Shown: positions 17,819 to 27,313, counted from the stretch's first letter. The stretch is DNA of 64,000 bases from AP-15 sp963846635 (GCA_963846635.1 CAWJXM010000054.1:186001-250000); one strand, 5' to 3'. Made by a program: numbers and translations. The notes: generated from the letters alone by a model not told the origin.

Positions 17819-18484
17819 TTAAATGAGGTGCAGGCGGCGGGGATTTTGGGCGGCGGCCATCCATGGTTGGCCTTTGACAAGACGGATAAACTCCGCGGCT
17901 GTAGGAATTCGTCCCAAGACGGCCCTTACATGCCATTCTCCGAGCACCCGTGTTGGGACCGGCGGTAATGAGCCGTCAGTGAGAACAACTCTAAATCGTT
18001 GTTCGGCTTCGAATATGCCAAAGCTGTGGTGGCGGATCACGAAATGCCGGGCATCTTCAAACCAGCTGGCTGTTTCGAGAAACCACTGGTGGACCGGTAG
18101 AACAACGGACGGCGTTGTTGCAAATCGCTGCGCGCTCCTGTCAGCAAGTTCTTCTGCAGTGGGCATCGCTGTCAATGCGGGCATCCTGGAACGATCAATG
18201 CATTTGAGCCAGTCCGCTGCCGAGGGGATGATACTCATGTCTTCCGCAAAATGTTGTAAAGAAATCGTTTCGACGGCAACGGAGGTACCTTCCGTATTCG
18301 CGATATGCTCGCCAAATACTTTCACTGCCTCACGTACGCCTTCATAGTGGTGGCGGAGGGCACGATGGGTAAAAAAAGACATGTTGGCTTTTGTCGCGTC
18401 AAACCAGTTATGCAGGGGAAGGTAATCTTCGGCCGCGCCACCATAGCGGCGAGCTGACGACAGGGCGTGGTGATATGGATGCAT
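17819..18484 (-). CDS. Tandem DUF6915 protein (two repeats fused)
   Basis: The 221-residue protein begins MHPYHHALSSARRYGG and contains two copies of one domain. Repeat 1 (about 1-105) has YLPLHNWFDATK, HRALRHHYEGV and IPSAADWLKCI. Repeat 2 (about 125-221) has VLPVHQWFLET, HFVIRHHSFGI, TRVLGEWHVRAVLGRIPTAAEF and ends QPWM. The single-domain family member is usually about 90-110 residues (recalled), so this is an internal duplication. Function is unknown; such genes occur on rhizobial plasmids and ICEs beside PcfJ and ParB genes. The start follows AGGACC by seven bases. A truncated paralogue lies just upstream. Confidence 0.75.
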   Translation of the reverse strand: MHPYHHALSSARRYGGAAEDYLPLHNWFDATKANMSFFTHRALRHHYEGVREAVKVFGEHIANTEGTSVAVETISLQHFAEDMSIIPSAADWLKCIDRSRMPALTAMPTAEELADRSAQRFATTPSVVLPVHQWFLETASWFEDARHFVIRHHSFGIFEAEQRFRVVLTDGSLPPVPTRVLGEWHVRAVLGRIPTAAEFIRLVKGQPWMAAAQNPRRLHLI

Positions 18485-18611
18485 TTTGAGGTCCTTTCTT
18501 GTTAGTTGATCTCGGGATTCGGTTTTATGAAACATGGGGCGGCGGATGCGTGGCTGGTCAGGCGTTATGGCCACGCCTCTCCCTCTCTGGGAGCCTTTAC
18601 GGTCGGCGAAC

Positions 18612-18725
18612 CTAAAGGGGGTTGATTGTCCAGATAACAGCGAGCCAGCTGTGAATGGAAAGGTAATCGGCGATAGTGCCGCCATGTTCTCGTTGCGACG
18701 ACCGCGCATGATAGTATGGATTCAT
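18612..18725 (-). pseudogene. Truncated DUF6915 paralogue
   Basis: This short reading of 37 residues starts MNPYYHARSSQREHGG and continues TIADYLSIHSW, which matches the first 30 residues of the downstream DUF6915 gene (MHPYHHALSSARRYGG, EDYLPLHNW). It then departs and ends at a stop. It has its own good ribosome site (AAGAAGGATCTT before ATG). It is either a decayed copy or a short leader peptide derived from one. Confidence 0.65.
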
Positions 18726-18793
18726 AAGATCCTTCTTGGTTAAGGTTGATCATTGAGCGATTGCAGATGCGGCTCGTAAGCCGCAACCGGGTT

Positions 18794-20593
18794 TCAGAAA
18801 CCGAATTCCGTGTCTAGCCGGCTGGTTTGCGCGATTAGGCGCAGCGCTGCGCCGAGCCCCTCGCGGAGTCCGGTCTTCTCGCACCATTGATCGAATTCAG
18901 CCGGCGTGCCGCGCGGTAGCAGCGGCAGATAAAGCGGAAAGGCCTGCCGCGCATGCGCGAGCGAAAGAGGGCGGCTGCCCCAGCCAAAACAGTAATGTTC
19001 GTCGGCCCACTCGCGGTAAGCGCGCAGCGGCTCGCGGTTGAACGGATGGCGGCCGGAGCGCACATCGCGCAGAAATTCGCGCATCGCTTGATGCAGAGTC
19101 GGGTCGTCCGGCACATCGTCATGGAGGCCTTTGAACTGGGCGACACGTATCGAGGTAATCCGCGCGTCCAGCAAGATTTCGGCGGTGACCATGGGCCGGC
19201 CGTCCGCACGCAATGACAGGATCTGCGTCGTGCCGCTGCGGCAGACATCGTAATAGGTGCCAACGCAGTGATGGTGGGCGTTGCCCTCCTCGACCAGCGC
19301 CTTGGCCGTTGTGAGAGGCACGATCTGATACTGGCCGCAGGGCGAGGTCCAGGGCGGGCAGAGCGGCGGCCAGCCGGGGCGGTCGGTCTGGTTTTCGTTG
19401 CGCAGGGCGGCAACGGCCGCGGCGCGGCGGTGCCAGAGATGCGCTGCTTCCTGAAAGCATCTCGGGCCGCGCGGGCCGATCAGGACGCGGCGAATGCAGG
19501 CAAGATACTGCTGAATGCCCGGAAGGGATTTCTGCGTAAGCGCGTTCAGTATGGCCGAAGGCGAGATGTCGGACTTACTCGCTGGCGGCCTCATGTCGCC
19601 CAGTAGCGGCGTGAGCAGATCGTCGGAAAAGGCGCGCACGGCATCGCGGACCGTCGCCGGATCGGCACCATAGTAATTGGCGGGCACCAAGGTGAGCTCG
19701 TGCATGGTGAGCCATGGAGATGAGTTCCAGGCGGCATGCTGGCCGGCCCGGCCGCCGCGCGGCCATTGGTGCACAGGGATGGCGTGGGCCTGCAGACGGA
19801 GGACGGCGTCTTCGAAACAATCGGGCCGCCGATAGCTCGCGATGGCTTCGGGCGGTGTCGCTTCGCGTAAGGCGCGCAGCTGCGTACGGGTCAGCGAAAG
19901 CCGTTTCATCAACACCGGGATAAGCTCGTCACCATTATCGATGGTTTGAGTGACGGGGGGTTCGCAGAGAATGCCCGAAATGCCAGCGTAGAGGCGAAGG
20001 GCCTGAAAGCGGCGTTGTACGCGGATAGCCCGGGTCTGATCGCCGTCAAACTCATGGGCAAGAAGCCAGGCCAGGAGGTTGGATTGGCAAGAATGCCAGT
20101 CGCGCTCTGCCCCGAATTCCGGGAGGTCGCGGTCAAGCAGCCGGCGCATATGCTGGTCGCGCAGGCGCTGCAGTTCATTCATCAGATCCTGTGCGCGGCG
20201 AGCCGTATGGGTGAGCAATGCGGCGCGGCCGCTGTCATCGGCCGTGTGCTGGACCGAACAGACGATTAGTTCGTCGAAGCCGTGATCGCCAAGCCAGTTT
20301 CTAGGCGAAAAGGACTTATGAAAATTGCCGCGGGTGGGATTGGCGACCTCGATCGTCAGTTCGGCGAGCAGATCGTCGACGAGATCGTGGCGGCCAGAGT
20401 ACCGAGTGACTGTCAATACCGGCATGGTGCTGTCCGGTTGTAGCGCATGCTGGATGGGGGCGCCGGCGATCAGGGCAATCACGGCAATGGCCTGAAGGTC
20501 GGGATCGTGCGCTGCCGGGGGCGGGAGATTGCCGAGGCTGGCAAGGTGTGTGCAGCATTCGGTAATGGCGGTGGTCCAGTCGAATGTGGTCAT
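18794..20593 (-). CDS. PcfJ-domain protein
   Basis: The 599-residue protein has a PcfJ-like core in its C-terminal third: PLTTAKALVEEGNAHHHCVG, then TYYDVCRSGTTQILSLR and VTAEILLD. The HHHC-x-G pattern and the following Ser/Arg-rich strand resemble PcfJ proteins first noticed on conjugative plasmids; biochemical role is not established. The N-terminal 350 residues are helical with no recognised domain. The start ATG overlaps the stop of the DUF6878 gene by four bases (ATGA), so the two are translationally coupled. Confidence 0.82.
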   Translation of the reverse strand: MTTFDWTTAITECCTHLASLGNLPPPAAHDPDLQAIAVIALIAGAPIQHALQPDSTMPVLTVTRYSGRHDLVDDLLAELTIEVANPTRGNFHKSFSPRNWLGDHGFDELIVCSVQHTADDSGRAALLTHTARRAQDLMNELQRLRDQHMRRLLDRDLPEFGAERDWHSCQSNLLAWLLAHEFDGDQTRAIRVQRRFQALRLYAGISGILCEPPVTQTIDNGDELIPVLMKRLSLTRTQLRALREATPPEAIASYRRPDCFEDAVLRLQAHAIPVHQWPRGGRAGQHAAWNSSPWLTMHELTLVPANYYGADPATVRDAVRAFSDDLLTPLLGDMRPPASKSDISPSAILNALTQKSLPGIQQYLACIRRVLIGPRGPRCFQEAAHLWHRRAAAVAALRNENQTDRPGWPPLCPPWTSPCGQYQIVPLTTAKALVEEGNAHHHCVGTYYDVCRSGTTQILSLRADGRPMVTAEILLDARITSIRVAQFKGLHDDVPDDPTLHQAMREFLRDVRSGRHPFNREPLRAYREWADEHYCFGWGSRPLSLAHARQAFPLYLPLLPRGTPAEFDQWCEKTGLREGLGAALRLIAQTSRLDTEFGF

Positions 20594-21069
20594 TGGTTAT
20601 CTCCGGTTGCGGGTTGAAGGGCGCTGTCGTCAATGGCAATAGGGCCATCAGTGGCGCCGGCATCGTTGAGGCCGGGGGCGAGAAATTCGTCGTCGCTCTC
20701 GAAATCTTCGTCTTCGAAATCCGGCTCGTCGCTGTCATCGGCGTAGGTCATGTCGCATTCGACCTGATCTTCGGAGTAGGCTTCCTGCGGGCGGAGAATG
20801 ACGGTGCCGTGGCCGCCTTCGTTATTGATCCAGTCGCCGTCCGGAAGGTCGTAGATGATGGTCTCGAGGCGCTCGTCGAGGTTGATGGTGCTGCCGACAT
20901 CGGTGATACCGACGGTCACGACCGGCAATGGCCCGTCATGGCCGTCGGAATAGAGGACGTGATTGATTTCGACGGTGCCGGAATCGCCGCCGCCGCTGAG
21001 GCAGTAACTGACTTCGGCGATCTGCAGCGCCTTCAGGATAGCGAGGCAGTATTCGAGATCGCTGTTCAT
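20590..21069 (-). CDS. DUF6878 family protein
   Basis: The 159-residue acidic protein has the family stretches ALQIAEVSYCLSGGGDSGTV, PVVTVGITDVGSTINLDERL, PDGDWINNEGGHGTVILRP and an Asp/Glu-rich C-terminus. Members occur with ParB-like and PcfJ genes on alphaproteobacterial plasmids and ICEs (recalled context). Function is unknown. The start at 21069 was chosen because the conserved part begins there; the upstream frame is Arg-rich noise. It is coupled to pcfJ by an ATGA overlap. Confidence 0.78.
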   Translation of the reverse strand: MNSDLEYCLAILKALQIAEVSYCLSGGGDSGTVEINHVLYSDGHDGPLPVVTVGITDVGSTINLDERLETIIYDLPDGDWINNEGGHGTVILRPQEAYSEDQVECDMTYADDSDEPDFEDEDFESDDEFLAPGLNDAGATDGPIAIDDSALQPATGDNQ

Positions 21070-21152
21070 GGCTGTCTCCGTGTCGGTCTGAGGCGCGCGT
21101 GGACCGGCCCCGCGCACCGGCCGATGCGCGGTTCCCGTCCCGAATTTGCGCG

Positions 21153-23349
21153 TTAGGGTATGAGGCCGGCGGCTTCGTCGTCGGTCAGGAACGCTGGCAG
21201 ATCGGTTGCCTCGATCCCGTCGCTTTCGCCGCCGGTTTCGGCGAACTCGTCTTCGCCGGTCTCGGCGCCGGGATCGTCCGCATCTTCGCTGTGCTCTGGC
21301 ACGAAGCTTGCGGTGTAGGCCATGCCGGGCGGCAGCCACGCGGCCGCTTTCTCGCGCGCGACCTCTGACAGGCCGATTAAGTTTCCGTTGAGTCCGGGAT
21401 CGAAGGCGTTCTGCAGCGCCTCGGCGAGCACCGGCTTTTTGTCGCCGCCATGGTCGCGCGCCCAGCGCTCGCCGAGGATCTCGCGGCCAACCTCAAGCCC
21501 GTGCGCCTTCTTTACCCGGCCCCAGTAATTGGCCACAGTTGGCCGCCATAGATCCGCAAACGGGATCGCGAGGCGATGCCCGGCGCTTTCGTTTGCCGGA
21601 TCGGCGCGGTCCTCGATCGCGAGCTGCGGCTTCAGGGTCGAGGCGATGCACCAGGCGAAGAGCCGTCGCTTAGCCTCATCCGGTAACGCCGCAAATGCAT
21701 TAAACGCTTCGACGGGCGGCAATTGCAGCCAGTCGAGATCGAGCGCCGCTCCCTGCGTCTCAATCAGGAGGTCGGCCGGCGTGCCGGACAGATCGTTCAG
21801 CGAGCTGCGTGGCGCGCATTCCGTGGCGCGCAGGTCAAGCGGGTTCGTGTGGTATCCGATGTGCCTGAACAGGTCGGTGCACAACGCATAGAGCGCCAGA
21901 TCGAAGGCGACTTCGAAATTCCCCGCCAGATAAGCGCGGGTGATCTGATGCCGGTGCGCCTTGAGATCATCAACCAGCGATTGGCTGAAGCCGCATTGCT
22001 TGCGGAAAGTCTGTTCGCGGCTGAGAGAAACATGCGGGCGCGATGCGGGTTCGTCATCGCGGTCGGCCGGATCGCCGGCATTGCCGTCTTCCCCGATTTG
22101 GCTATCGGCATCGCCGCGATCGGCGCCGCCGCGTGCCGCCGGGCGCTCGATAAGTCCCTGATGCAGACAGAAGCCGCCGTTATCGCCAATGGTGACGATG
22201 CAGCCGGAACGGACGCGGTCCTTGTCCCTGTAGACCGCGAGGCTCTCTATGGTTTCGTTGATCTCGTTGCGGCGTTCATCGAGCTGCTCGGCTTCGGCCG
22301 CGCGATCGGCGTTCCATTCGTCCCCGGCGATGTCGTCGAGTTCGCCGAGGCGCTGTTCGATACGTTCGATTTCGGCGGCGAGATCGCCCGGGATTTCGGC
22401 CGGCTGCGGGCGCAGATGGACATACCGGCTGAGTTCGCCATATTCGAGATCGAGCGCGGCTTTAGTCCATTTCCATTGCGGGCGCAGTTCGGCGGCCTTG
22501 GCTTCCAGCTTCTCAATCGCCAGCCGGCGCACCAGCGCCGCATCGTCCATAAAGCCGTCATCATCGCCGCTGAACAGATCGCGGGTGATGGGGCCGCCTG
22601 CGGCCTCGTACGCCTCAGCGCCGACAAACATCCCGAGACCGGAATCGAGCGGGATTGCGCTTTCGGTCAGCAGACGCCGGATCGCGTGCGGCGAGATGTA
22701 GGCATGGTCCTTGAGCTGGGCCCAGACCGCGAGCTGCGCCGCTTGATCGGCGCCGAGCGTGAAGGCGGTCACGGCTTCGAGGTTGATTTTGCCGGCGCGG
22801 TAGGCATCGAGCAGTTCGGGCGCCAGCTTGCCGAGGCGCAGCCGCTGCCTGACATGCCGCTCGGAAGTCCCGAAGCGCTTGGCGACGTCGTCGATGTCGG
22901 TCCCGCCGTCGATCAGGGCTGCCATGGCGATGAATTCGTCAGCCGGATGCATCGCGGCGCGGATCGTGTTCTCGGCGAGCGAGGTCTCGACCGCGTCCTT
23001 GGGCTCCTCGATCTTGCATGGCACTTGGTAGTGCTTGGCGTCGATCGCGCCTTCGGCGGCAAGCTTTTGCAGGATTTCGAGGCGGCGGCCGCCGGCATCG
23101 ACCAGATAGATATCCTGGCCGTCGATCGCCGGATGCACGATCAAGTTCTGCAGGATGCCTTTGGCGCGGATGCTGGCTTCGAGCTCAGCATCTTCCGCTT
23201 CGGTCGCTCGGGTTTTGCGGACATTGGCCGGCGAAAGCGCAAGCTGTTCGAGCAAGAAGATACTGCACCTCGCTGGAAGCAGGTGCGACTTGCTCTTCCG
23301 GTTGCACGGCGGCGGAACGTGAAACTTGCCGAGGGGATTTCCTGGTCAT
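21153..23349 (-). pseudogene. ParB-like nuclease/partition protein, N-terminal frameshift
   Basis: The ParB/Srx N-terminal domain is clear: LALSPANVRKT, the GERR-like box VDAGGRRLEIL and the ENxxR box LAENTIRAAMHPADEF. A helix-turn-helix follows (DIDDVAKRFGTSERHVRQRLRL). The rest, to about residue 700, is a long helical domain with a coiled-coil segment. ATG at 23349 with GGAGG eight bases upstream encodes MTRKSPRQVSRSAAVQPEEQ and ...EVQYLL. One extra base near 23255 then shifts the frame before LEQLALSP. A rescue start at TTG 23255 would keep the ParB domain. It may bind a centromere-like site or act in gene control of the element; no ParA gene is in the window. Confidence 0.8.
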
Positions 23350-23562
23350 GGCGGGGACCTCCGTGACGGGCGAGCAAGAGCTGTCTCTCGCCCTGGAAAA
23401 CCCGTCGAAAATCCCCTCTCGGTCCTCTTCCTCTCTTATCTTCGCGGCCGGGCACGTGGCTGGAGTGTGGGAGAAGGCGGTGCCGCCTAAAGCCCACAGG
23501 GGGTTCGCAGCCGCTGTTTACGGCAAGGGGGGAGAGGGAGAGGAAATATTTTGAGAAAGATT

Positions 23563-23856
23563 TCAGGCAGAACCGGGCATGCCGGACGGATCACGCGCTG
23601 CATGCCGCACGGCGTGAATGATGATCTCGCTCTCCGTCGCCTCGTAGAAAACCAGATAGGGATAGGGCGTCATCGGTATCCGGCGGATCGCCGGATCGCT
23701 CGTGCGGGTGCCGATGTTGGGATGCTGCAACAGCAGATCGGTCAGGGCCTGGATGCGGGCCTGAACCCGGCGCGCGCCTTGCGACGAATGGGCGGCGATG
23801 TAATCGAGGATCGCGCTGAGGTCGGCAAGCGCCGGTAGGGTGTAGCGCAGCCTCAC
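23563..23856 (-). CDS. ParE/RelE-type toxin
   Basis: The 97-residue protein has the ParE fold signature: LRYTLPALADLSAILDYIA at the N-terminus, then ARRVQARIQALTDLLLQHPNIG, IRRIPMTPYPYLVFYE and a terminal strand IIIHAVRHAARDP. ParE toxins act on gyrase, RelE toxins on mRNA at the ribosome; which applies here is not known. The GTG start overlaps the antitoxin stop by four bases (GTGA). The pair sits between the ParB-like and sigma-like genes and would stabilise the element. Confidence 0.87.
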   Translation of the reverse strand: MRLRYTLPALADLSAILDYIAAHSSQGARRVQARIQALTDLLLQHPNIGTRTSDPAIRRIPMTPYPYLVFYEATESEIIIHAVRHAARDPSGMPGSA

Positions 23857-24083
23857 AGACCGTGTTTGGCCCAGACCGCCCGCACCTGTTCGTCACTCGC
23901 GAATTCGCCACGCGCGGCGGCGGCTTTCGAAGCGGCGATCGCGGCTTGCTCGTCGGGCGTGAGCGGCACCGCTGGTTCATCATCCGCGCCGGTCAACCGC
24001 AGAACCACATGTGCGATGTCGTCCTGCGCTTCCGGCGGCAGATTGCGCGCGGCTTCAACTGCCTGATCGAGAAGTTTGGTCAT
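23853..24083 (-). CDS. Antitoxin of the ParE-type pair
   Basis: The 76-residue protein is acidic with a helical N-terminus (TKLLDQAVEAARNLPPEAQDD) and a disordered-to-helical tail that would wrap the toxin (VPLTPDEQAAIAASKAAAARGEF). It lies directly upstream of and overlaps the toxin. The start has GGAAAT upstream, and the AT-rich stretch 24084-24130 (with TGTATATTATCAC) is the likely promoter and autoregulatory site. Confidence 0.82.
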   Translation of the reverse strand: MTKLLDQAVEAARNLPPEAQDDIAHVVLRLTGADDEPAVPLTPDEQAAIAASKAAAARGEFASDEQVRAVWAKHGL

Positions 24084-24262
24084 GAAAATTTCCCGTAACC
24101 AATCTGTATATTATCACATAGCTTGCCGGAAAGCTAACATCTTGCTGCAGCTCTGCGCTAGGATGCGGTGGCGGTTGTAGTGCCGCCGGCTTCCATCTTC
24201 GGGCAATGAGTTTCCATGCCCTGCACCACATATGGAGCGATCGAGATCCGGATGTTACTGGA

Positions 24263-25099
24263 TCAGGCGTTCAAACGTGGCCTCGGGGATGTCTGCCGGC
24301 CCGAAGCGCGGTCCTTTTTGCTGTTTGTCAAGTCCGTGCTGCTGGAGATGCCGCGCCGGTATAGACGCTTTCTGATGGCCTCTTCTTTGGCCTCAAGGTC
24401 AGCGACTGAGTCCTTGATGATGCCGTCGATGTCGTCGCGGCGTTTCTCGAGTTGTGCCGCTTCTGCGGCAAGCTCCTTGGTCAAATCGTCTTCGGCGATT
24501 TTCCTGATTTCGCTGAGGCGCTGCTCGATGCGGCCGACCTCGGCGGTGATTTCGGCCGGAAGGCTATTCCGGGCGATATTTTCGTTGTCAAACTGGACCC
24601 GCTTTGCGCCGAAGCGAAAGGGTCCCTTTTCTTTATCTGAGGAGAGACTCCGTTCGAACCCGAGGGTGGAGTTGAGGAATTCGCTTTGTTTCGGTGATAA
24701 TTCCTGGCGTATTCGTTCAACCGATGATTTCCAGGCTTGCTTGGCTTCCCGTTCGGCTTCGCGCTTTAGCATCGCCTCGCATGGATTGTCATCGGGATCG
24801 ACCAAGGCGTCGACGTCGGTGAACTCCCCCTGGGGCTGCCGCCTATAAGCTGGGGCAAGCTCGCGCGCTTTAGCGAATGCGAGCCCGATCTCAATGTACG
24901 GATACGGGTGTGACGATATCCAGAGCGCGGCCATAGTCTCTTGCGTCAAATCGCCGGCATTGTCGCTGCCGACGAGGCGCCGCGCCCTCCAGCGTAGCCT
25001 CTTCATAAAGTCGTTCTGCTCGGCGGCATTCCACTCCGCGAACCATTCCCGAAAAAGCTTGGGTTGCCCGGTTTTCGCCCCTTTCGACGCGGCCTTCAT
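24263..25099 (-). CDS. Sigma-70-like protein with C-terminal coiled coil shared with the ParB-like protein
   Basis: In the 278-residue protein, residues 35-60 read RLRWRARRLVGSDNAGDLTQ then ETMAALW, matching sigma region 2 (DLxQET-x-x-x-AW). Residues 130-140 (ELSPKQSEFL) resemble the start of region 4. It may be a diverged ECF-like factor or a relic of one. Residues 182-235 are a charged coiled coil (EVGRIEQRLSEI, AAEAAQLEKRRDDID) that closely matches residues 291-339 of the ParB-like protein counted from 23255. The start at 25099 precedes MKAASKGAK; GAGG lies seven bases upstream. It is divergent from the gene at 25492. Confidence 0.6.
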   Translation of the reverse strand: MKAASKGAKTGQPKLFREWFAEWNAAEQNDFMKRLRWRARRLVGSDNAGDLTQETMAALWISSHPYPYIEIGLAFAKARELAPAYRRQPQGEFTDVDALVDPDDNPCEAMLKREAEREAKQAWKSSVERIRQELSPKQSEFLNSTLGFERSLSSDKEKGPFRFGAKRVQFDNENIARNSLPAEITAEVGRIEQRLSEIRKIAEDDLTKELAAEAAQLEKRRDDIDGIIKDSVADLEAKEEAIRKRLYRRGISSSTDLTNSKKDRASGRQTSPRPRLNA

Positions 25100-25491
25100 G
25101 AATTGACCTCGGTCAAGTGTCAGCGGTTCGGCGCCGGGCGGCACACCGTTGACCCCTTCTCATGGATCATAATGTATAGTGGCTGACAGCGGAAGCCTTA
25201 TTGGGTGAAAAATGTGGCCGATGACTTCTGAAAGTTCCACCGGCTATTCGATCGGGACGAGAAGAAGACGGGTCGGGGAGTAGCTGTGAAGAGAGTTGCA
25301 AGATCGAGGCGCCGATGCGGGTAAACAACGCCATGACCGGAAGCTTGACGGCGAGCCGACGACAGAGCCGGCAAGAACGGAATGCGCGTTGTCCGGAACC
25401 GTGTTGCTGCGGGGCATGCACGGGGATTTTCGGCGCGGCGGCCGGCGGGACCAACGGGCGGGGGTGAAACTTTTGGCGGGAGTTCGCGGCG
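25100..25491. other. Divergent intergenic region
   Basis: The stretch lies between the minus-strand sigma-like gene and the plus-strand gene at 25492 and should hold promoters for both. No gene, repeat or known site was identified. Confidence 0.4.
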
Positions 25492-26586
25492 ATGCTGGAC
25501 CGGTTATCCAAACTCGCGTTGCTGTTTTTTTCGGCCGGAAATCCGGTGTGGGAGTATCTTGTCGAGACGGCGCCGAAAGAGGGCGATCCGATCCCGGCCA
25601 GAAAACAATCGATCACTCAACAGAAAGTCGCCACGGCGGCGAAGATATCCCAAAGCACACTTGGCAACTGGAAGAAGGGCGGCGGCATCAACCTCGATCA
25701 TCTGGATGAGGCGTTTGGAACCGTCATCGAGAAGGTCGAAAACGCCAAAATGCCGGAGGAGCGGAAACGGGAACTGATCGCATCGGTCAAAGGATTTCGA
25801 GCGGAATGCCTCGACCAGAACTCGAGAGCACCCGTCTACGACGTGGCGCGCAAGTGGCTGTCGATCCAGATGGAGGACTGCCAGAAGATCCTTGACGAAA
25901 TCATCTACGATACGTTCACGCTGTTGCCGTCGCTGTCCTACGACAGCAAAACCTCCGCCGATCAGACTTTCAAAAAATATGGCGGATTGTACCATTTGTA
26001 TGTGCACCGTCACGGCCGGTGGCTTAAGTCACCGCTGCGGGTTCGCTACGCGGTCAGGTCGGGAATCCGGTATTTGATCCGGTGCAAGCTCAACGCGCCG
26101 AAATTGCGCCCCGAACCGGGCGCCGCGCTCCCCTATATGGAGTACGACGGGTACCTGAGGACGGCGGACGACAATGTCTACTGGAAGTTCGAAAAACGGG
26201 ACGCCATAAGCGCTGATTTTTTCGATTTCATCACCGATGAGGGCAAGCTCTACAGGACTGATGATGACCGCGCGGTGCGCATCCTGTCGGGACGGTATCT
26301 GACGGTTGGACAGGATGCTTTGCACAGCATCGAAGATGGCGACATTGTCATGGAGGGGGTATTGCCGGAGCAAATTGTCGGCGCCGGCTATGGAACCTTC
26401 AGCCAAGCGAAAAAAGACGCCGCCGTGGTCAAGTGGATGCACGAAACAGCATCTGTGCTGGTGGACGAGGGCACGTCCGCCGCGGAATGGGCCCGGGTCG
26501 ACCAGTTGTTGAGAAAGTTCGGAACAGCCAGCCGCGGCAGGGAAACGATTAACAGCCCGGCGACTAATTCAGCTATGGGCTCTTGA
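25492..26586 (+). CDS. Unrecognised protein with helix-turn-helix-like N-terminal segment
   Basis: This is a protein of 364 residues. Residues 42-62 read TQQKVATAAKISQSTLGNWK, which looks like an XRE-type helix-turn-helix. The remaining part is mixed alpha/beta, with YGGLYHLYVHRHGRWLKSP and a strand-rich C-terminal half containing LSGRYLTVGQDALHSIEDGD. It contains no membrane segment or catalytic motif that I recognise. It is the first plus-strand gene after the partition block and may regulate it. GCGGCG upstream gives no clear ribosome site, so the start is tentative. Confidence 0.6.
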   Translation: MLDRLSKLALLFFSAGNPVWEYLVETAPKEGDPIPARKQSITQQKVATAAKISQSTLGNWKKGGGINLDHLDEAFGTVIEKVENAKMPEERKRELIASVKGFRAECLDQNSRAPVYDVARKWLSIQMEDCQKILDEIIYDTFTLLPSLSYDSKTSADQTFKKYGGLYHLYVHRHGRWLKSPLRVRYAVRSGIRYLIRCKLNAPKLRPEPGAALPYMEYDGYLRTADDNVYWKFEKRDAISADFFDFITDEGKLYRTDDDRAVRILSGRYLTVGQDALHSIEDGDIVMEGVLPEQIVGAGYGTFSQAKKDAAVVKWMHETASVLVDEGTSAAEWARVDQLLRKFGTASRGRETINSPATNSAMGS

Positions 26587-26854
26587 CTATGTCAGGAAAT
26601 TGCCGTGCAAGTCTTGCCATCACTCGATCCGCACGGGCTTCGTCTTCCGGCGTCATTTCCGCCTCGGCCGCCATTCCATCGAGTGCCTTGATTGACAGCT
26701 CACGGAACTCGCCGATCATTTTCTCTTTTGGTGACCCTTTCGGTCCTGGTGACTTTGTCGAACGTGTAATGTGTGCCAGCGGGTCCTCGCTAGTAATATG
26801 GTCTTGTAGCTTCGGCGGCCACTCTCCCTGTATCTGATTGGATTGGTGATTAAT
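26573..26854 (-). pseudogene. Second copy of a small duplicated gene, without ATG start
   Basis: The frame encodes about 93 residues, QSNQIQGEWPPKLQDHITSE to RQFPDIVKSP, closely matching the copy immediately upstream (26850-27188). Both Met codons at the front of the other copy are replaced here by ATT and ATA, and no other start is present before an internal Met. It overlaps the stop of the upstream copy by five bases, so it could be coupled to it with an ATT start, or be a silent tandem duplicate. Confidence 0.65.
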
Positions 26855-27188
26855 GTGGCTTTGGGCTCTTGAACATGTCGGGAAATCGTCGCGTAAGTGC
26901 TTCTATATCTCGTTTCGCACCAGCTTCGTCCTCCGGTGTTATTTCCGCCTCGTACGCCATTCCCGTGAGTGCCTTGATTGACAGCTCTCGGAACTCGCCG
27001 ATCATCTTCTCTTTTGATGACCTTTTCGGTCCTGGTGATTTTGTGGAACGTGTAATGTGCGCCGGCGGGCCCTCGCTAGTAATGTGTTCCTGTAGCTTCG
27101 ACGACCACCCTCCCTGCATTTGATTGGATTGATTGGGGATCATATGCAATTCATTCATATCAGTCAAGGTTTTATCGATCTCCTGCAT
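26850..27188 (-). CDS. Small protein of tandemly duplicated pair, function unknown
   Basis: The protein is 97-112 residues depending on start (27188, 27158 or 27143). Its N-terminal part is polar (HITSEGPPAHITRSTKSPG) and basic. The C-terminal half is helical, with KMIGEFRELSIKALTGMAYE and EALTRRFPDMF. No family was recognised. It is conserved in a diverged tandem copy with a period of about 286 bases, and the conservation follows the protein frame, which supports it being real. Confidence 0.6.
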   Translation of the reverse strand: MQEIDKTLTDMNELHMIPNQSNQMQGGWSSKLQEHITSEGPPAHITRSTKSPGPKRSSKEKMIGEFRELSIKALTGMAYEAEITPEDEAGAKRDIEALTRRFPDMFKSPKPH

Positions 27189-27313
27189 CCTTCCGCGCCG
27201 TCTAGTTCGAGGTGGATTGTCAGGGCTGGAACTGGCCTGGTGCAGGCGGTTGGGAGCCTTTCGATGCCGTGAAGGATTGCCGCCAGGGCTCCGGGGCGGA
27301 GATGCTCGCTTGG

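Noticed and set aside
18485..18709. N-terminal extension of the DUF6915 gene
   Set aside because: A strong ribosome site and the conserved MHPYHHA start are at 18484, and the truncated paralogue occupies another frame here.
22000..23366. Very long plus-strand frame opposite the ParB-like gene
   Set aside because: Typical antisense open frame of a GC-rich gene; the minus strand carries the ParB motifs.
26583..27123. Two similar 84-residue plus-strand frames
   Set aside because: They are antisense shadows of the duplicated minus-strand genes, which have more plausible composition.
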